Source of the DNA: Archegozetes longisetosus
Taxonomy: Eukaryota; Arthropoda; Arachnida; Sarcoptiformes; Trhypochthoniidae
Length of the DNA stretch: 64,000 bases
NCBI GenBank assembly: GCA_018873245.2
Contig: JAEMBT020000007.1
Location: 2,180,001-2,244,000, forward strand
Direction of reading: 5' to 3'
The notes below the pieces were generated by a model. That model was not told the origin of the DNA and did not search any database. It saw only the letters and a program-made list of their open reading frames with translations. Positions 34,501-44,478 of this stretch are shown piece after piece. The position numbers were made by a program, and so were the translations under genes. Numbering within the stretch: the stretch's first letter is position 1; each line of letters begins with the position of its first letter.

Positions 34501-35488
34501 CACTTGTTCGTCGCCGTTTGTTCGTAAGACATTTGTTCGTTGGACATTTGTTCGTCTGAGACTCTTATTCGTCGAACACTTGTTCGTCTAAGACACTTGT
34601 TCGTCTAAGACATTTATTTGTCTAAGACACTTGTTCGTCTATGACACTTCTTTTAGGATGCTTGAAAATATAAGAATCTGTTTTCTGTCTCCTGCGCTAC
34701 TGTCTCAGAGGAGAAAGGATTGATTTGAAAGTGTCGTGGTGTATGGTGGTTGGATATCTAATTCCGTGAGGGACGTCGGTCTTGCTAGTGAACCTTCAGC
34801 GGCTCGTCGAGTTCTTTGAGTTGACTCCTTTATAGCTGCGACTGATTGAAGGACACAGGCGGTTGCACGAGAGATTCCTGCTGTTTCGGCAACTACTATT
34901 TGTTGTGGAGTCAAGTCTATGTTACTTTATCTTTGATTTTAGCCAAAACTTTCTATGCATCGATTCTTGCCGCTTGCGGGACATGGTTGTGATTTTCAGA
35001 GTGATGAATTACCCTTTCGCCGTCCGTATGCGCGCGCCCTTTACAATTCTCAATATATTTTATATATTTCCAGTAGGTCTTACCTGATTTAGTATAGTCC
35101 TTGTTGAAAATGTTCCATCGTGAACAATTTGATCATTAACCTTGGTAATCTTCACAAATTCCAGTGGCATTTTGCGATCTTAATGGATTAAGTCTTGATG
35201 ATCTAGAAATAGAAAAAAGTAGAGGGAAGTGGAAATAATACTTACAATTTTGGTGAAAGACAACGTCCTCAGTTGTCTTCTGTTGTGTTGTTTAGCAGTG
35301 AAGTGGGAGAATAATAAATTACAAAAAAATTGGGAGTAAATATTTTATTAGGTCAAATGGTTGGTAGATCGAATGGTCGGTAGGTCGAATGGATCAACAA
35401 GTGTCTTAGACGAACAAATGTCTTGGACGATTAAGTTTCTTAGACGAACAAATATCTTAGACGAACAAATGTCTTGGACGATCTACAA
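34497..35488. mobile_element. Foldback element with inverted arrays of short tandem repeats (MULE/FB-like)
   Basis: The left arm (~34497-34650) is an array of degenerate GACACTTGTTCGTCTAA units; the right arm (~35345-35488) is the same unit in reverse (TTAGACGAACAAATGTC). Between them lies unique sequence with a FLYWCH-type relic on the minus strand. Inverted arms built of tandem sub-repeats are the hallmark of Foldback elements, which belong with Mutator-like (Phantom/MULE) transposons, and FLYWCH domains are known passengers or parts of MULE proteins. It separates a CGGBP1-like relic from a Tc1 relic, so it inserted into, or recombined, older repeat debris. Exact ends and target duplication could not be fixed. 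Confidence 0.7.
34705..35170 (-). pseudogene. FLYWCH zinc-finger relic inside the foldback element
   Basis: From an ATG at 35170 the frame reads MPLEFVKITKVNDQIVHDG, then shifts to give DYTKSGKTYWKYIKY, CKGRAHTDG and SENHNHVPQAARIDA before a stop, and continues KVLAKIKDK; a further frame (34914-34705) reads LTPQQIVVAETAGIS, then STQRTRRAAEG and PTSLTEL. This is the F-L-Y-W-C-H module and the following region of FLYWCH/MULE proteins; one expected Cys after the YW pair is Tyr. At least one shift and one stop break it. Confidence 0.75.
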
Positions 35489-36093
35489 AACGCCGAAGCC
35501 TATCAAATACCTTCTTTTCTTCGAAGGACGAATTGGCGGCCGAAACTGGAAGTTCCAACAAGACAACGCGCCTATACACACCGCCAGGACAACGAAGGAG
35601 TGGCTCCAGAACCAGAGAGTTCGGGTTCTCAACTGGCTGGCGCGCAGCCTGGATCTCAACCCCATCGAGAACCTCTAGGGATGGTTAATTCGGCTGGTAT
35701 AAGCCTGTGGCCGCCAATACGACACCACCGCTGAACTTAGGGCCGCCATTGAGTCTTATCAGGACAAGATCCAGCTGTCGGAACTCCAGAATCTAGTCAA
35801 ATCGATGGCCCAACTTATCATCCAGCTCGTCAAGAAAAATGGTAAGATCATCGATTATTAAACACACTTTTTAACCCAATCCACGGTACACGCGATATAC
35901 TTATGTCGCACCTAAAAATCACTAAAATTTGGTTTTTCGGTCGCCGCTGCGATAGGTTGGGGGTAGAATACAGAAATTTTTGTGATTGTACATAACCTAG
36001 TTTTCAATAATTAGTCAAATTTTTTTGTATTTTACTGTGATAATAAAAAGTTATTTGAAATTTCATCGCGCGATATACTTATGTCGCGCACTG
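35484..36093 (+). mobile_element. Tc1-like transposon, 3' part
   Basis: A transposase C-terminal part can be read: [19 protein letters not shown] (second catalytic Asp in QQDNAP), [19 protein letters not shown] (final acidic residue of the DD34E triad), then stops and shifts, and a tail QNLVKSMAQLIIQLVKKNGK ending at 35861. The right terminus at 36066-36093 (CGCGATATACTTATGTCGCG, then CACTG) is followed by TA. The same motif recurs at ~35890-35910, as in long terminal repeats with internal direct repeats. The 5' part and left terminus are missing, cut at the foldback element. Confidence 0.85.
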
Positions 36094-36725
36094 TATGATA
36101 TGTATATGTCTAGACTACGCCCACCAAAGAAAGGTCATAACCCCATCTTCATTGCTGACCACACCCGATGAGGAATTGTCTTATAGCTCAGCAATGGGTT
36201 CGTCGTTGTCCCAACAATTACTATAACTTGATGAAAACTTAAAAGATTTTAACCAAACTTACATAGTTGATGTACTTCGTTGTATTTCACCTATCACCAA
36301 AAAATTGAGTCAATTATCTCAAGTGATTCGGAATTTAATCAATTAAAACTGCTTGTACCTCAACTTGAAAATGATCGAAATTCAAGAACTTGAGCTTAAG
36401 TTGGGCGTGATCAATGTAACTACTCTTATGTGAAATTCCATCCCTTTGTGCCCTATCTGTACTTTTCAATTACTAAATATGAGCTTTGATGGATTTTAGA
36501 AAGATTTTCATATTGCTAAAAAATTATTGGTTAAAAAAGTGAGAGACAGCTATATTTTGTAAAAAATCAATTATTTCTTAAAAATAATCAAAACTCGTTT
36601 AAAGTACTTGCCAGCTAAAGATGAGGTATACCACGCCCTCAAATTGTACGAATGCTGGTATAAGCATTCTATTTTTTACATTATTTTGGCGCTAAAGTTA
36701 AATGTATGACATATCTGTTACGTGA
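36094..36725. other. Non-coding stretch
   Basis: AT-rich flank of the Tc1 terminus. No gene or repeat pair is seen. Confidence 0.5.
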
Positions 36726-37303
36726 TTGCCTGAAATTTTCTCTAGTAGAGTATATATTGCGAGGCTGGGACAGTACGAATTCGTACTGTTAGTACCCCCT
36801 ATAAAATCACCAAAAAGTGAACTTTTAATATCATTCGGTTCTCTGTCAGAAGTTGCAAACCTGGTCATTTTCACAGTTGCAAAAACTTTTCTAGATGCTA
36901 GAAAGGAGCTGCAAGACTCTCTGAGAAACTTGCGGCAGAATCCAGTCCCAATTGGCTTCATTTATGTTCAACTACCAAATCAATCATATCCGAAGTCAAT
37001 ATGGTCAACAGTGGAGTGGATGGATGTCACTTCAGCATATGCTGGACTTTTCTTTCGTGCTGAAGGAGGGGGTCTGCTTCGTTTGAACAAATTCAAGAAG
37101 ATAATTCTCCCAGGCTAACTTATGTTCAATATTATATCGGTGGCGCATAAGCAACTCAAGTGTATACTTCTATAGGATCATGGAGCCTAAGGGTTAAAAC
37201 TGGGGGTGAAGTAAAAGATGCTGATAGCCTTAGTTTTTATGTATCTGGTGGAGAAGCGCGACCTCGCAACAGAGCCATACGCATCTGGAAACGAACTAAA
37301 TAA
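36726..37303 (+). pseudogene. Relic of a gene with a phage tail-collar-like C-terminal domain
   Basis: The frame begins at a TTG, without an in-frame ATG nearby, so the true start or an upstream exon is unknown. Residues ~55-75 are helical (DARKELQDSLRNLRQN). From ~75 the domain is distinctive: PIGFIYVQLPNQSYPKSIW, then VEWMDVTSAYAGLFFRAEGG. At a poly-G run (~37068) the good frame shifts by one and continues SASFEQIQEDNSPRL; after one stop (GCA-TAA) it ends WSLRVKTGGEVKDAD, SLSFYVSGGEARPRNRAIRI and WKRTK-stop. Both ends (GfiYvQ..., RPRN.AIRIWKRT) are typical of tail-collar/fibre-tip domains of phages and of uncharacterised arthropod proteins carrying the same fold. Two lesions make it a pseudogene, or a gene with assembly errors; the G-run is a usual error site. 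Confidence 0.7.
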
Positions 37304-37461
37304 TAAGAAATTGAACATTTTGATATTATAAATTGAAATAAAAATAGAATTTCTCGACGTATACACTAACAAAAAAGATAAGTTATTAAGCCGTTGTAAT
37401 CAGAAATTTATAATATATTGTCTTATAGGGCTTATATCGCCTTTAATTTTTGGGTTTATCT

Positions 37462-37767
37462 TTAAATTCTTTCTAAAATAAACTTGTTCTTTCTCACATC
37501 ATCATAAAATACTTTTACTCTGTTCTTAGACTCACTCAACCATTTTCCAACCTCCCTTAATTTACCCTTTAAAGCTTCATTTTTAATTCCCAAGTCAAAC
37601 ATATCATCACCCATCATCTTTATAGCCTCAACATAGATTACTTGGATATCGATTAATTTCTCAGCATTTTTAGCCTGTGTAGCGATGGTCTGTTTGCTAA
37701 GCTTAACAAGTTCTCTAATTTTGCAATAGAATGCCTTATATTCAATGTATTCAAATATTTCAATTTG
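37462..37767 (-). CDS. Unrecognised helical ORF (possible fragment)
   Basis: A stop-to-stop frame of 101 codons with an early start lacking. Its sequence is rich in Lys/Glu/Ile and predicted largely helical or coiled-coil (KIRELVKLSKQTIATQAKNA, then NEALKGKLREVGKWLSESK). The composition is protein-like rather than random AT-rich translation. The only Met residues lie mid-frame, so it is either an internal exon or a truncated gene. I recognise no family. It lies beside the tail-collar-like relic and the HTH-like frame and may be part of the same inserted DNA. Confidence 0.35.
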   Translation of the reverse strand, partial: QIEIFEYIEYKAFYCKIRELVKLSKQTIATQAKNAEKLIDIQVIYVEAIKMMGDDMFDLGIKNEALKGKLREVGKWLSESKNRVKVFYDDVRKNKFILERI

Positions 37768-37914
37768 TTATAAAATTTTTCGTATCATTCACATTAGTCC
37801 AGATTCAACAATTCATAAATAATCATCGTTCTAGATCGGTCAGATTGAGTTTATTACCTCGATCAAGATCGATCACTTTTGAATGTATTTAAGGTCAGAT
37901 TTAAATCGTATTAA

Positions 37915-38130
37915 ATGCAAGATAAATTAAATAGTATAAAGTATACGAGCATAATAGTACCAGACGATATAAGGAAAAATATGTTAATGAAAAAGGTTTT
38001 AGTGTTTGTTCAAGCGAAAGAAGAGCATTCTGAACTAACAAAACCACAACTATCTAAAATGATAGGGATATCAGATTCAAGTCTTAAAATTATTATGAAA
38101 GATCTAAATATGAAGTTTTTATCGTCATGA
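37915..38130 (+). CDS. Unrecognised ORF with a helix-turn-helix-like segment (probably broken)
   Basis: 71 codons from ATG at 37915. Residues ~40-65 (ELTKPQLSKMIGISDSSLKI) resemble a winged/HTH recognition unit. After the stop, another frame continues plausibly (YRHEVHVNRKKIDITVNKRL), and later KLFLGCGTIANTNKVHGFVS, so a longer protein seems to have been broken by shifts. No family is assigned. A viral or mobile-element origin is possible. Confidence 0.35.
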   Translation: MQDKLNSIKYTSIIVPDDIRKNMLMKKVLVFVQAKEEHSELTKPQLSKMIGISDSSLKIIMKDLNMKFLSS

Positions 38131-38565
38131 GGTGCATGTAAATAGAAAAAAGATAGATATAACAGTCAATAAAAGATTAATAAAGGTACTAAGAAATTAT
38201 TTTTAGGGTGTGGAACAATAGCGAACACAAACAAAGTGCATGGATTTGTATCCCCTAATGACATCAATGGAATGGAAATTATATCAATTATAAACTGATA
38301 TGTTAAATGATTTGTTGGTTAGCGTTTAATTCTTCAGTTTTTTGGTGAGAAAATTTTAAGTTCCACTCATTTGTATAAGTTTAACTTTCCATAATAGAAA
38401 AAGTGTAACAATGTTAAAACAAGTACAGATAAAATAACAAGTAATATACAAACCTAGACCGGTTATTTTATTAATAACTAAATGTGACAATGTCATTGCA
38501 GGAGATATGTTATCCTTCCTTTGTTGTAAATTGTTTTTAAATTTAAATATAAAATATAGTAATAC
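38131..38565. other. Short stretch between ORF relic and palindrome
   Basis: Includes out-of-frame coding-like sequence up to ~38300 (see preceding entry); nothing else is seen. Confidence 0.4.
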
Positions 38566-40016
38566 CGGTTAGACTAGACTTTACGTGGCCAGAGATTTTC
38601 GACATAAGCTTTTTATATAAATAATCTATAACTCAAACTGAGTTCAAATATATAAATTTTACTCACCGCAAATGACCAGAACATCGTTAAAAAAGTCCCG
38701 AAAAATCGACTAGACTTTACGTGGCCAGAGATTTTCGATATAAGCTTTCTATATAAAGAAACTAGAACTCAAGCTGAGTTCAAATATACAAACTTCATTT
38801 GCCGCAAAGGACTAGAACATTGATAAAAAAATCCCGAATAATCAAGTATATAGAAAATTACCGTAAAATAAATTTATGGAATCACGTTTCAACTCAAATC
38901 GATTGAAATCAACAGAATTTCACTGTTCTGATTATATGTTTTGATGAAACTTCAAAAAATAAAAAATATTGAAAAAATGAGAGAACCAAGATCCTACGGG
39001 ACCTTGTCTAAAATAGTACTTCGTTAAACATATATATTTTGAATAAGGTCTTAACAATGACCAAAAAATTATGAAATGACGTAGCGTTAATGATGTAAAG
39101 TGCAAAACTAGATCTGTATAGTTTCACGATCACAAGATCCGGGAACCGTTTTCTTGCTGTAATGGCGGAATATGGCTTATAAACATAAACTAAGTTAAAG
39201 ATCTTGGCTAATAAATGTACCGTCAGGCCTAAATGTGTCATTGGGAGCGCAATAGGGGATGCACTGAGCATCGCTCAGACGATGCTCAGTTGGTTCAATA
39301 AGACAAGCGGTTCGGCTTAGTATGTTAAAAGCTGATTGGAAATTCTCCGTGTCGGGTCAAAGTAACCCAGCTAAAATAAGCCAGCAAAAATAACGTCTCA
39401 ATAATAACAACTATTATAGTGTTTTTATAAGTCTATTAATGATTTATTGCTTATAATATCAGTGTTAATCTATATTAAGCGAGGAATTTCACATATGGCT
39501 ACATCATCTCATAATTTTTTCATTCTTGTCAAGACCTTATTCAAAATATATATGTTTAACGAAGTACTATTTTAGACCAAGTCCCGTAGGATCTTGGTTC
39601 TCTCATTTTTTCAATATTTTTTATTTTTTGAAGTTTCATCAAAACATATATTCAGAACAGTGAAATTCTGTTGATTTCAATCGATTTGAGTTGAAACGTG
39701 ATTCCATAAATTTATTTTACGGTAATTTTCTATATACTTGATTATTCGGGATTTTTTATCAATGTTCTAGTCCTTTGCGGCAAATGAAGTTTGTATATTT
39801 GAACTCAACTTGAGTTCTAGTTTCTTTATATAGAAAGCTTATATCGAAAATCTCTGGCCACGTAAAGTCTAGTCGATTTTTCGGGACTTTTTTTACCGAT
39901 GTTCTGGTCATTTGCGGTGAATAAAACTTATATATCTGAAATCAGCTTAAGCCATAGTTTATTTATATACAAAGTTTATATCGAAAATCTCTGGCCACAT
40001 AAATCTAGTTCAACCG
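38566..40016. repeat. 1.45-kb foldback element with ~500-bp inverted arms
   Basis: Left arm ~38566-39085 and right arm ~39505-40016 are inverted copies, by eye well over 90 % identical in their inner ~350 bp. Each arm carries two tandem ~140-bp sub-repeats at its outer end, each beginning GACTAGACTTTACGTGGCCA. The outer edges are CGGTTAGACTAGA and its inverted partner. The ~420-bp loop holds a perfect 11-bp hairpin at 39263-39290 (ACTGAGCATCG, loop of 6). No transposase is present. Structure (long arms, sub-repeats near the ends) again fits the foldback class. Transcription through it would give long double-stranded RNA. Confidence 0.85.
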
Positions 40017-40320
40017 ACTAAAGATTAGTCAGATTAAACTAAGACTTAGTCTCTAGTCTTAGTTTTTAATTTATCGACTTCAAGATTTTAACGAGATTTA
40101 GTCTCATTCTACGTATGCGAATGAAGAATTTTGTACTATTAAGGAATCTCAGAATATTATAAACCTATTACAACGAGTAGAGAAACTGATTTCTCATTAG
40201 TTGCTTATGAATGTGAGTTATGGAGTGCCCGTTTGTAAGATATTCATTATAAACTAGACTCATTAAACAGTTTCAAAATAATCTTATTTATAATTATAAT
40301 ACAGAGTTTTACAGGTACTA

Positions 40321-40851
40321 TTGGTATAATTGAAAAGTTCGTACCCTAACGGGGTTCTGATGATAATTAAACCACATTTTGAATGTTTTATTTAAATATA
40401 TCATTTTTAAATATCGAACACAAAGTTTCAACTTTTTCTGTCGTTCTGTTTGCATTTTATGATTTTTTAAACTACAATTGCCTGAAATAAAAATTGATTT
40501 CAATTCTCGAGATTTTCGAGTTATTATTGGCTATCGTTTTAAGAAGAAAATGTCGGCCAAGGATACGACCGAAGAAATTAATTCAGTTTTAGGGCCAAAC
40601 ACTGTTTCATATGAAATAGTTAAGAAATATTTAAGAGGGCGCCGATTCTCGTCTGAAGAAGAGATCGATCGGGCAGTAAATGATTTCTTCAACTGTATTA
40701 CTCTGGTGAGTGGCGACGGGTTTATGATAAATGGCAGGAGAGGATGAAGCGAGTCATTAGTGCTCGGGGGGATTGCTCTTAAGTTTTTTGTAAAAAATTT
40801 CAATAAAATTCATTCTTTGATACTTAGGGTACGAACTTTTCAATTATACAA
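40321..40851. mobile_element. mariner MITE (internally deleted), 27-bp TIRs
   Basis: Ends 40321-40347 and 40826-40851 are inverted copies (TATAATTGAAAAGTTCGTAC, then CCTAA), with TA next to each. The interior frame 40478-40747 joins a mariner transposase N-terminus (RVIIGYRFKKKMSAKDTTEE, then NTVSYEIVKKYLRG) directly to its C-terminus (FSSEEEIDRAVNDFFN, then a shifted QERMKRVISARGDCS). The HTH is partly kept and the whole DDD catalytic core is deleted. It is inserted in the first intron equivalent of the pseudogene, so it is younger than the duplication or arrived after loss of function. Confidence 0.88.
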
Positions 40852-41222
40852 ATGTTTTGGAGATTTGAAATATCATGTTATCTGTATAAATCTATATATT
40901 CAGACATGTTTCTCCGTGCAATAGTTCTACACCAAGGTTACAGTTGATTTAAAACTATTTTTAGGGGATTTTTGCCATGATTTCACTGAACAAACGGATA
41001 TTAAGTAAATATAATAGTATATTTATGCAAAAATAAAGTAATAAAACAGAGATGATGAAAAAATGAATGAAGAGAAATACGATATCTAAACATTCTTGTA
41101 ATTGCAACAATAAGCTAAATCAATTGAATTAGTACCAAACAGCCTATTATCCTAATTTTTAATTTAAATGGAATAAGACTTAATTCCGAAATTACTATCT
41201 AGATTGTCCTTGTGTTTTATAT

Positions 41223-41475
41223 AACAAACTTTGTAAAACTCGTGGCAGTATATATTTGCCTATTAAAGCTTTCATTTGAACCTACTTTTTAAACAAATGC
41301 GTTAACTCATATGCCTTTCACTATGGATTAAAAATACTTTCTATATTGAATTGAATAAAGTATTTTTAATCCATAGTGAAAGGTCTATTCATTAACGCAT
41401 TTGTTCAAAAAGTAGGTTCAAATGAAAGTTTTAATATGCAAATTTATACCGCCACGAGTTTACATAACGTTCAAT
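41223..41475. repeat. Near-perfect 250-bp palindrome (MITE)
   Basis: Arms 41223-41340 and 41357-41475 are inverted copies with few changes: CTTTCATTTGAACCTACTTT, GCCTTTCACTATGGATTAAA and CTCGTGGCAGTATATATTTG occur on the left with complements on the right. The loop is ~16 bp. A related half copy is at 3630-3711. It lies between exon 3 and exon 4 of the pseudogene and is absent from the intact copy, so it inserted after the duplication or was lost from the other copy. Confidence 0.85.
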
Positions 41476-42725
41476 AATTTTTCTAATTACATTAAATCTG
41501 GGTATACTATTCATGCCAGTATACTTCTTATTCAACTGAACATTTAAGTCACACCAAATGCTTCCGAAATGTTTCTCTTGATGAACAAAAACGTGCGCAA
41601 AAATATCGTAAGGCAGTCATGATCTCAAGCAATTTGGAGGGAAAAGACGTTGAAGCATTAGATAAAGGAAGGATTATCAAAAAATCATGCTGGCATCACA
41701 ATTACACTAGTTTCATTTATTTCACATACAACTGCTACTTAGCAAACTTTTTGTTTTTCTTCTGAATAATTATAAATTTTTTGAAAGTGGCGTAAATCGA
41801 TAGTTATGGAATGCATCCTTCTATTAAAAGAATTTTGACGACTCAATTATGGACAATAAACATCAATGTGATCATGTTAAACTTTCTCTTGAGTATTTAA
41901 CTAGTCCTTCGTAAATAACTTTGTTTTACCAAACGATTTCACAACTATTTCTAAACTTTCATTTTAGTAAAACTATTTAAACTACTATAAAACCTATACT
42001 TCAAAAAGTTATTGTTTTTTCTAAACTTCACTTGCAACAACTGCTGTTTTCGTGAGCTATAAGAAAGCTAAAGGAATCGATTATAACATATTTTTGATTT
42101 TCATTCTTCATTCTTAGCTACGCCACTAACATTAGCGGCTTTGTCAAAAAGGTCTAATAGATAGATAACTTATTTTACCTGGTTAATTCAAGCATTTATG
42201 AGAATAACAAGATTAAGAAAAGTATAAGTGAGCGACTTTCGCATCGAAAAGGAAAAAAGTAGGCGAAATTAGAAAAGTAATCGGATTTCAAAACTAGAAA
42301 AATTAATTAAGTGTTAATATTTTTCCAGTACACCAAAGTCAGGTTATTATCTTGTACTAATAACCATTATAATTCAATCTTCATTGTTAGTGCCTCGTAA
42401 ATACTAAGTAGTTTGTTGACAGAATGAACGCTCATGTAGCTCAAGATTTAAGTGAAAAAGTGAATTCATTCATGCAAAAAATATACATAGAATCACAAAT
42501 CCAATCGTGGATCAGTACTGCTCTACATACACATTCGGACAAAACGCCTATAAACACAAACTATATTCTAGTAATAATAAAATTAAATGGATAAACCATA
42601 TTAGATCAGATTGTTTGCATATTCCATTATTGCTTCTTCTGTTTTGTTTTTCTGTTCTTAACATTAATATAATTTTCCAGTTTATAACAGAAACACTTCT
42701 GAAGGTATTATCTTATGGTTTCTGA

Positions 42726-44374
42726 TTTGATTTGTTTATTATCCAAAAATCTTTACTCATAACTCACTTTCTTATTCTCAGGGCATCTGTTTTGTTGTAC
42801 CTTAAAAGTACATATCTATATACAAATTATTAAGCTTAAAACCTTATGCTAATGTCAAAAAATTATTCTTAAAAAATTGTATCTAACCAAATGCTTATCA
42901 ATAGAAAATATCAAAACTCATTCCATTAAATAAATTTATTCTTAGAAATAAGTTCATTCTTACTAGTAATCTCTTCTATTACTAACTACATGATGTAATT
43001 TAATGTGGCGCTTATTACATTGATATATATATTCTTCCATCATATGTATCCATTTATTTTACTTTAAAATTATTAGAATTTCTTTACAATTACGAAAAAG
43101 TAAGAAAGGCATTAAGATATATTTTGAATTGAAATGAATAGATTTCAATTTTATAAGTTAATTTAAAGCTCTTTTGAAAATAATAATTCTTTTAATTAGT
43201 TGATCATAATAACTAATTGAAGAAGTTTAAGAAAATGATTTCAACGAGTATTTAAAAAGTACAATCAAAATTTTCCGTGAAGTAAATTGTGTAGAAATTA
43301 TTTCATTTATAATTTTTTAAATTAAAGATTTCAAGTTTGAGAACACTTTAAAAATCTACCTCAAAGTCCATAATGCGTGTAATTGAATAAATGCCTTGTC
43401 AAGAATTATTTGGAATACGAATTAAAATTGATGAATAAATTATTTAGCATTAGATAATTTTATAATTATTAAGTTAATGCTGTCATAAAGTAAGAAATTT
43501 TAACAACAGTTTAAAAGTTTTTCATTCACTTGAGAGTAAAGAAAAGCTATTTTGTATGAATATATGAAAAATAGACTTTTCTGAATCTGTTTTCTTTTAT
43601 TTTTGATATTTCACAGTAACCTTTGTCATAAAATCTCTTATTCAGATAAGAAATAAGTGTAAAAATGAACAAGAGTAATAATCATTTAATTTAATATACG
43701 TTGCTGCAAATAAGAATAAAAGATCATTACATTCTCGTTTATTTTCCTTGTACAAAATAATCATTTATACGTCAAGTCGTAAACGCTAAACTTTGCAGAT
43801 GCTTGACTTTAAAATAAAAATCTGCCCAATTTCTAGATTGATAAAATAACACAACTGTTTTTAATCTAATATGCAAGATAGTTATACTTGATTTTTGTAT
43901 TTATTTAAAGTAATATAATGTACAGTTTAAACAAATAGCTATTAACGTTAATATAATTCTAGTTCTCAAGCATAAAAGATTTGAGTAAGACATTTTGAAA
44001 ATATTTTGACTAACTTTAAAATTAGGACTTTACTCGGAAAGATGAAGATCTGATGAAGTTTCTACTCCAATAAAGCACTTTGTAGAAATGCAAAATTTTT
44101 AAATGCTCATAGTATTGAAGATAAAATAATAGAATGGTTAAATTTCGTATATTGGTGAATTAAGTTTGTAACCACATATCTTAATAATATATTCCTTTTA
44201 ATAGTTTTTTATTTTTGTTTAATTTTAAGTTGATGAAGCAAAAAAATTAACTGAAATCTGACAACAAATTTATTATACTTTCATATATAATTTTCACTCA
44301 ACGAAACATCTTTTCTTATCTGTCTAATAGTGAGACAGGAAGCAAATTTGTTTACCTCAATTAAGTTTTTTTCT
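42726..44374. other. Downstream flank of the pseudogene, part of the segmental duplication
   Basis: Starts with sequence matching the 3' flank of the intact gene (GTTTCTGATTTGATTTG at 42718 and 54546). Otherwise AT-rich and non-coding. Confidence 0.5.
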
Positions 44375-44478
44375 TTTTATCTCAAGCGTGAAATATAACA
44401 TAAAAGTATTATTTGTATTAAATTGTGAAAAATGTTCGACAATGGGATGCTTTTAGTGAATGAAAGTATGAAATAATA
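44375..44478. other. Strongly conserved non-coding block, copy A
   Basis: About 105 bp nearly identical to 56237-56341 (from TTTTATCTCAAGCGTGAAAT to GAATGAAAGTATGAAATAAT), whereas sequence on both sides has diverged clearly. A 14-codon frame (44432-44476; MFDNGMLLVNESMK) is kept in both copies with one replacement. It could be a regulatory element, a small RNA or a micropeptide; nothing identifies it. Confidence 0.55.

Larger units (their letters stand above)
40102..42725 (+). pseudogene. Pseudogene copy of the 15-cysteine secreted protein gene
   Basis: Exon equivalents of the intact gene at 51.5-54.5 kb can be aligned: exon 2 at 40102-40250 (YANEEFCTIKESQN, then stop), exon 3 at ~40861-41005 (INLYIQTCFSVQ, then stop; the splice acceptor AG has become GG), exon 4 at ~41549-41692 (HTKCFRNVSLDEQKRAQKYR), exon 5 at ~42392-42725 (HRITNPIVDQYCSTYTFGQN). 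Several cysteines are lost, frames are shifted, and stops interrupt. A signal-peptide exon 1 was not found; the region upstream is occupied by the foldback element. A mariner MITE sits in the first intron and a palindromic MITE between exons 3 and 4. Confidence 0.85.

Noticed and set aside
35361-35734. Two long overlapping plus-strand frames as host genes
   Set aside because: One runs from the foldback tandem units into the Tc1 transposase C-terminus and the other is its frame-shifted shadow; both are transposon debris.
39008-39271. 87-codon minus-strand frame as a gene
   Set aside because: It spans the junction of arm and loop of the 1.45-kb palindrome and has no family resemblance or signal.
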